DNA of 64,000 nt from positions 806,001 to 870,000 of the forward strand of contig JAHRBS010000008.1 of assembly GCA_024305745.1 (NCBI GenBank), written 5' to 3'. Position numbers and translations under genes: made by a program. Shown here piece after piece: positions 60,028 through 64,000 of the stretch (the first letter of the stretch is position 1; each line of letters opens with the position of its first letter). The notes beneath the pieces were generated by a model that was given only the letters and a program-made list of their open reading frames with translations, was not told the origin of the DNA and did not search any database. The stretch comes from Polyporus tsugae. Lineage: Eukaryota; Basidiomycota; Agaricomycetes; Polyporales; Polyporaceae.

Positions 60028-63000
60028 ATGAGCAAACCACTACGCAGCATTCGGAGAGGCGCCGGTCGCGGGTCGGGACAACCTTCCCGAAGGGGCGGTC
60101 GAGGCTCCTCTCCATCTACATGGGGCAAAGGGAGTCCTAGCCCTTCTGCGAGAGGCACCAAGTTCAGTGAAACGACGGGCGTCGGCGGACATCCCCGCGG
60201 AACTGGTTCTGCCCGTGGTCATAACGGGGGCGACCGAGGCCCTCCTCCCGAAGTCTTTGCACGAGGCCAACCCCTAAACCAAGATGCCCATCTCGCCAAC
60301 TCGGAGCTCACCCAGCTTGTGCGGAGCTTCAGTTGCCTCAAGGCTCGGCCGGAGATGCCCCTTCGTCCTGGCTGGGGCCAGCTCGGTGAGCCCGGCGCGC
60401 TGCGGACCAACTTCTTCTCTGTGAGCTTGCCGAAAGGCGCGACGTTCTACGAGTACGAGATCTCCATCAGCCCGAAGGATCAGGCCAAGGGCGGCAGGAG
60501 GCCCCGCGTCATGCAGCTCGTTGAGCAGTCCCGCGAGTTTGCTCCGTACGTGGCGCACGTCGCTCACGACCGTAGCCAACGCCTCGTATCCGCTCGGAAG
60601 CTACCTCAACCCCTTGATGTTCCCATCGAGTACCTCGAGGAGGACCAGACCAATCATCCCAACCCACTGAGGCTCACGGTCGAGATCAAGTTCCTCTCGG
60701 AACTGAAGATGTCAGACCTGGATCGGTGCGTTCATTGTCAAGTTTCGATGCTCTCACACCGTTGACATGTGACTAGGTATATGAGCGGCAAGGCTGAACA
60801 CCGTGACTTCGACACTTCGCCGCACATCTCCGCTCTCAACCTCATCCTCCAGAACTACGCGCAGAGGAATGGCGTGCGCGTGTCGAGGAACAAATATTTC
60901 TTCCCTTCCTCTTCCGAACACCATCGACTCTCCCTCGGCATCGAAGCGTTCCGCGGCTTCTTCACATCAGTCCGGCCCGCATACAAGCAACTGATACTCA
61001 ACGTCAACGCCTGCATGACAGCGTTTTATGTACCAGGAAATCTTGCCCAAAGGATGGACGAGTTTCTCCAGCGGACCGGCGGAACGATGCCTCAGTCGTT
61101 CGCCGACAAACTGAAGGTTTCGACAAGGCACCTCGGGTTCACTCGCACCTGGGTGGTCCATGACATCATGGCCGGCAAGACGGCGCACGAAGAGCAGTTC
61201 CACTGCGAGGAGTTCGGACGTATGATATCCGTTGAACAATTTTTCAAACTCAGTACGTCTCCATATCGTCCTTTCGTGAATGCGAACAACCTGGCGAGTT
61301 GACAAACTTACAGAACATAATATCACCCTCTACCGTCACTCTGATCTCCCCCTCATCAACGTGAGTGCGGACAGCAGCCGGCCCGTCTATCTACCCGCCG
61401 AGATTTGCGAGGTCGTCCCGGGGCAAGCATACCGTGGCAAGCTTGACGTAGAGCAGACAAACGCGATGATCAAGGTCGCCTGCAACCCGCCTGCCTTCAA
61501 CGGTAACGCAATAGTGAACCAGGGATTTAACGACCTCGGTCTTCGCCCCAATGCCCCCGGGGCGACGCTGGAGCCATTCGGCATCTCCGTCAGCCCTAGC
61601 ATGCAGGTCGTCCCATACCGCATCCTCCCCACGCCCAGCATATCCTATCGCAGGGCAGCGCGGCCCCCTCGCGTTCAGGACGCAGGATGGAACATCCTCA
61701 ACGTGAAGTTCCAGGTCGGAGCCGACATGACGAACTGGGCTGTTCTCCTCGTTAACGAAAACCGGGGCAACGAGTTCCGAGGGCCCAACGACCCCGAGCT
61801 CCGCACCTTCCTCAACGCGTTCGTCACCAAGTGCGAAGCGAGCGGCATCAAGGGTGCCAACAAATCGCCACCGAGGATCTTGAATGTCAACCTTCCTCCC
61901 CCGCGCCAAGACACCCCCACCCGTTCTGACGCCCTCACGGCCATCGGCACAACGCTGAAGGACGACCTGGAGCGGAACCCCAAGCAGAAGCCGAGTTTCC
62001 TCCTCGTGCTCTTGTCCGGGGTCGACAAGTTCATCTACCCGGGCATCAAGCAGCTCGCGGACGTCCAGCTCGGCATCCACACCACCCACATGCTCCTCCC
62101 CAAGGCGCGCGAACCTCAAGCGAACAGGCAGGACCAATACTTCTCGAGCGTCGCGCTCAAGGTGAACGCGAAGCTCGGCGGGGTGAACCACCAGCTCGAT
62201 GCGGGTTCTATGTGCTGGCTCACCGTGCAGAAGACGATGGTGATGGGCATCGACGTCACGCACCCTAGCCCGAGTAGCGTCCCCGGCACCCCGAGCATCG
62301 CTGCGGTCGTGGCGAGTGTCGACGACCGCTTTGTGCAGTTCCCCGCGAGCTTGGCGTTGCAGAAGCCGGACTGGAGCAAGGATAGCAAGGAGGTACGTCT
62401 CGGCCCTCATGTTTTGCTGTGGCTGAGATTGTGATGAGAGCTGATTGCATCTTTGTTCAGATGGTCGAGGGTCTGACGCAGATGACGATGGAACGGCTCC
62501 AGCTGTACAAGAGCAAGAACGACGGGAAGCTGCCGGAAAGGATCATTGTCTTCCGCGACGGCGTCTCGGAGGTCAGCGTGTTTTTGCATCGTTCCTATAC
62601 GCTCATTCTCACTTGCACGTCTCTCCTTCGTAGACCCAGTATGCACAGGTCATCAAACATGAGCTCCCAAGTCTTCAGGCGGCGTTCAAGCAGATATCCC
62701 CCAAGACACCGTACAAGCCCAAGCTGAGCATCATCGTCTGCGGGAAGCGGCATCACGCGCGCTTCTGGGCCCCCGACTCGGAGCACGCGACGAAGAACGG
62801 CAACACTCGCCCCGGCACTGTCGTTGACAAGGGTATCACCGACGTCTACCTCTTCGACTTTTACCTTCAGGTGCGTGCGCGCGCCCTCAATTTTAACCTT
62901 CAGTTCTGCATGTGTGCTCGGGCTAACGATGGCATGTTTTCGTCTCCCAGGCGCATAACGGACTACAGGGGCACGTCAAGGCTACGCACTACGTCGTCGT

Positions 63001-63286
63001 CTATGACGAGAACAAGCTCGACGCAGACACGGTCCAACAGGGCGTGCACACGGCAAGCTACCTGTACGCGCGCGCCACTAAGGCGGTCAGCCTCGTCCCC
63101 GCCGCGTACTACGCCGACATCGCGTGCGAGCGCGGGCGCGAGTACCTGAACGTGTTTATGAATCTCGACAGCCGTTCCTCTCAGGCCCGTTCGACTGTGA
63201 ACAGGGAGGAGACGTACCAGAACGCGGTGAGGATGTGGGGGAACGGCGTGCATGAGGACCTGAAGGACACTATGTTTTACATATAG
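60028..63286 (+). CDS. ago: Argonaute (small-RNA-guided slicer)
   Basis: Core effector of RNA silencing (quelling-type), which binds small RNAs and cleaves complementary transcripts in the cytoplasm. Six exons (60028-60725, 60777-61252, 61314-62392, 62461-62571, 62634-62870, 62951-63286) give 978 residues. Residues 1-80 are an RG/RGG-rich tail (RRGGRGSSPSTWGKG). The N and L1 domains follow. The PAZ region ends HNITLYRHSDLPLINVS, YLPAEICEVVPGQAYRGKL. MID: FIYPGIKQLADVQLGIHTTH. PIWI: VMGIDVTHPSPSSVPG, IIVFRDGVSE, SYLYARATKAVSLVPAAYYA, with the chain ending MFYI. The tetrad Asp705, Glu751, Asp784 and His880 is complete, so it should cut RNA. Start is the first ATG before the RG-rich tail. Confidence 0.95.
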
Positions 63287-64000
63287 GGGGCTGTGCCAGC
63301 TTTGTTTTGGTCTACGTATACGGACGATAGCATCTCACTCGGACGCAGATACCATCGTCGCCAATGTTGCTTCCTTGTCTCGGGATTCACTACTACCTCA
63401 TCGATTGTATTTGTGTTCTTTACAGTGTGAATTGCAAGGACTATGTAGTCTGCCATTGTACCAAGGGTCATTGTGTTCATACCAGGGGTGTGTGAGGAGG
63501 TCTGATGGTTGACCCCGAACGTTGGATGTTTAAATCAAGTGAATGGTCGTTCGTGGAGAACTAGGTAGTCTATGAGCGACTAGCAAAGCCTTGGGCATCG
63601 ACTTTCGAACTGCGACGGCACTTCCCGATGAGAAAACGTTGCTACGGCGTTCTTACGTCTTCCCCACCACCTCCTAAGACACTCTGTGTCCCTACAGTCA
63701 AGAACAGTCCCAACGTCAACGCCAACAAAGTATCTAGGCCAGTTGTACCCGCTATCTTCTTCAAGGTAAGTCTCGATGTCTCGACATATGTTGCTCCTTT
63801 CAAAGTTTCACGAAGGATCATCGATATCGATCAACTACTAGGTCATATTCCGATCTCAGGCTACAGAAAAAACCTCGGTGGTGTCGCGATCGACGGTACG
63901 GACAACGGGCCCAGTACAACTTCATGCCACTGTACTAACATGTTTTTTGTCATTTGAATTCCCAGTGCACCATACATCTGCCTCCTCCGCGCCCTCTCGC
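63287..64000. other. 3' flank of Argonaute; window edge
   Basis: A 109-codon plus frame (63628-63957) contains GVAIDGTDNGPSTTS, possibly an exon of a gene continuing past the window, but nothing is recognisable. No repeat seen. Confidence 0.35.

Noticed and set aside
61391..62410. 339-codon open frame antisense to Argonaute
   Set aside because: It is the mirror of a GC-rich coding exon. The sense strand encodes recognisable PAZ, MID and PIWI motifs; the antisense translation is low-complexity Arg/Glu/Val with no domain.

Overview
The window is nuclear DNA of a filamentous basidiomycete, most likely an Agaricomycete. Genes are split by many 50-70 base GT-AG introns, both strands are used, and gene spacing is moderate. 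Several products are typical of that group: a DUF6533-type membrane protein, an F-box/LRR protein, GPI-type aspartic peptidases and a Het-C protein. I saw no ribosomal RNA gene, convincing tRNA, CRISPR array or intact transposon. Exon models were built by eye from splice sites and family patterns.

Layout. 1-3.8 kb has no recognisable gene but holds a small palindromic element. 3.8-12.5 kb (minus strand) carries MFS transporter copy A, a conserved protein of unknown function, a broken aspartic-peptidase fragment and a complete aspartic peptidase. 13-22 kb is a housekeeping block: homoserine dehydrogenase (HOM6), a membrane-anchored WD40 protein, a small unidentified spliced gene and the Golgi golgin RUD3. 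22.3-34.8 kb is a direct segmental duplication carrying MFS copies B and C, with an F-box gene between them. 36-38.5 kb holds a second aspartic peptidase, whose catalytic motifs are degenerate, and a truncated cytochrome P450 relic. 38.7-47.4 kb is a second housekeeping block: sterol C24-methyltransferase (ERG6), a G3BP-like NTF2/RRM protein, and het-C sharing a divergent promoter with it. 47.7-57.4 kb has the DUF6533 protein, a fourth MFS transporter and a GtaA-type glutaminase. 60-63.3 kb holds an Argonaute with all four slicer residues.

How the genes may work together. Four allantoate-permease-like (anion:cation symporter family) transporters, two aspartic peptidases plus a fragment of a third, and one extracellular glutaminase sit within 57 kb. 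Together they suggest a region enriched for scavenging peptides and organic nitrogen, expanded by local duplication. This is inference from families, not a demonstrated cluster. The duplicates have diverged: one transporter copy lost about 175 bases of shared promoter, one peptidase lost its active-site motifs, and one peptidase survives only as a frameshifted 3' fragment. Argonaute (RNA silencing) and Het-C (allorecognition) belong to genome-defence and self-recognition functions and are not obviously linked to the transporters.
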